Position numbers and translations under genes: made by a program. Of a stretch of 64,000 nucleotides of DNA, positions 62,971 through 64,000 are shown piece by piece. A model generated the notes under the pieces. That model worked only from the letters and a program-made list of their open reading frames with translations, made no database searches and was not told where the DNA came from. The stretch is taken from contig NZ_CP037422.1 in the NCBI RefSeq assembly GCF_007748175.1, positions 744,001 to 808,000 on the forward strand. Direction: 5' to 3'. Numbering within the stretch: position 1 is the first letter of the stretch; each line of letters opens with the position of its first letter. The DNA is from Gimesia aquarii (GTDB lineage: Bacteria; Planctomycetota; Planctomycetia; Planctomycetales; Planctomycetaceae).

Positions 62971-64000
62971 TTATTCAAAACCTATAGATTGCAAACGGAA
63001 AGAGGCAGGATCCATAGGTTTTACGACATCGACTTCACCTGTGAACCCTACTGCTTCTTCCACATTTTCTTTTACACTCGCGATAGCCTTACCCATTGAG
63101 TCGGCTATAAATGAGTAGTCATGCAAATTGCCTGGAGATAGTGTTACTTTGGTTATGTTTCCCTGATCAAGCTCAACGTTGACATTAAGCTTATCGCCTA
63201 ATTCAAGGTCTGAAATGCTTTCTAATATTTTTTTCTTGATTTTAGATTGAAGTTCTTCTTTCTGACTTTGGGGTATTCTTACAGTGTCATCAATATCTCC
63301 AAATGGCACTAGTGTCATCTCTGATCCTGATTCATAAGAAATCAAACCGAGAGGACTAAATACCATGACTCCGTCATTGAAGGTAAGGCCATAAATAGCG
63401 GCTCTTCCATCGTTACAGTAAACTTCTTTAGAACCACAGATATCAGTTGGGCAATAATTAAATGGTGCAAATCCTACGTACCGCCATCCATAAAGTCGCT
63501 TTTTATTACTACAGTAAGGATCTGGACCAATGACAGACTCATAATAGCCCAATGGTACATTTGTAGCTTTCACAACCCATTTTTCCTTTCCTCGAACTGA
63601 ACTATTTAGACTTGTTGGTTTAGCAACGTTACCGAATGCGGTTACCAAATCTGCTGCAGCACTTATGTTTTCATTCGTTTTTGAGTCCAGATTCTGATTG
63701 ATTGAAGTTAGATTCCAGCCATCTTCTAGCTTTATTTGAACATCTGCTGTGCCAAATCCAGTTTTTACATTTATTGAATATTCTTCACTAAAATCAGGGA
63801 GATAATCTAATTTCATTTCAACAAATTGATCAGAAGGGGAAGTTTCAGATGTTTGTGTTGGACCTGTACCCAAAGTTTTTTTTACACTGGATGGAGTAAT
63901 CAACAAATAGGGCTTTGGTCGGTAATATCGAATTCCAGTATCCCGATCAGTTGGATTTTTTTTTACCTTCACACCAGGCATACACCCAGACGTTAGAATA
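62971..64000 (-). CDS. Hypothetical lipoprotein, cut by the right window edge
   Basis: The reading frame is open past the first internal Met (63981) to the window edge and reads ILTSGCMPGVKV there, a probable lipobox with the lipidated Cys immediately before that Met. The rest of the signal peptide is outside the window. The visible mature protein is about 337 residues with no recognised family. It contains a Cys-rich part (DPYCSNKKRL, NYCPTDICGSKEVYCNDG), perhaps disulfide-bonded, and an amphipathic segment KKKILESISDLELGDKLNVNVEL. AT-rich codons suggest recent acquisition. It precedes the trypsin-like gene. Confidence 0.7.
   Translation of the reverse strand, partial: ILTSGCMPGVKVKKNPTDRDTGIRYYRPKPYLLITPSSVKKTLGTGPTQTSETSPSDQFVEMKLDYLPDFSEEYSINVKTGFGTADVQIKLEDGWNLTSINQNLDSKTNENISAAADLVTAFGNVAKPTSLNSSVRGKEKWVVKATNVPLGYYESVIGPDPYCSNKKRLYGWRYVGFAPFNYCPTDICGSKEVYCNDGRAAIYGLTFNDGVMVFSPLGLISYESGSEMTLVPFGDIDDTVRIPQSQKEELQSKIKKKILESISDLELGDKLNVNVELDQGNITKVTLSPGNLHDYSFIADSMGKAIASVKENVEEAVGFTGEVDVVKPMDPASFRLQSIGFE

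Overview
The window looks like chromosome of a planctomycete. The moderate G+C, gene repertoire and frequent GTG/TTG starts make a Gimesia (Planctomyces maris)-like organism my best guess; this is inferred from content, not from a marker gene. The main pointers are a DUF1559 prepilin-like protein, a cysteine-rich YTV-type wall protein, a formylglycine sulfatase, a multiheme cytochrome fused to HEAT/TPR repeats, and a long GspK-like protein.

Layout. 0-17.3 kb: a type IV pilus / type II secretion locus on the + strand, with a PilB/GspE ATPase cut by the left edge, PilT, a complete PilB/GspE, PilC/GspF, and six pseudopilin-like proteins in a G-(extra)-H-I-J-K order ending in a 1,688-residue GspK-like protein. 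17.5-18.8 kb: a DUF1559 protein with its own sigma-70-type promoter and terminator. 19.1-25 kb: two ClpP peptidases, a lipoprotein, a small TPR protein, a membrane glycosyltransferase, and ParB with a parS site just upstream. 25-31.3 kb, minus strand: octaheme cytochrome, HflX, a DUF3857/transglutaminase protein and a lysine-rich histone H1-like protein. 31.8-45.4 kb: a mixed stretch with a sugar isomerase-like protein, the YTV-like protein, a secreted hydrolase, a membrane-anchored helix-turn-helix protein with acidic repeats, PspA-like and ECF sigma proteins, a LarA-like protein that seems to lack catalytic residues, a Gfo/Idh/MocA oxidoreductase, a sulfatase, MarC and an OmpA-type lipoprotein. 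45.9-57.6 kb: a lone prepilin, a frameshifted HlyD gene coupled to an ABC-2 exporter, an FAH-family hydrolase, two small secreted Tyr-rich proteins (one behind a near-consensus sigma-54 promoter), an MFS exporter and two tandem SPFH proteins.

57.8-61.6 kb is the most unusual part. An FRG-domain gene and a GH5 glycosidase gene are each followed by a sequence with the architecture of an integron attC site (59978-60068 and 61481-61568). Each gene starts about 20 bases after a GTTA core-like site that ends a duplicated noncoding element. No integrase is visible, so this reads as a small integrase-less cassette cluster. 61.8-64 kb is AT-rich and carries, on the minus strand, a lipoprotein cut by the right edge, a clear intrinsic terminator, and a protein with a trypsin-like His/Asp/Ser arrangement.

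No tRNA, rRNA, CRISPR array or transposase was recognised. Start codons were often moved from the longest reading frame to one with a good Shine-Dalgarno sequence; the reason is given in each entry.
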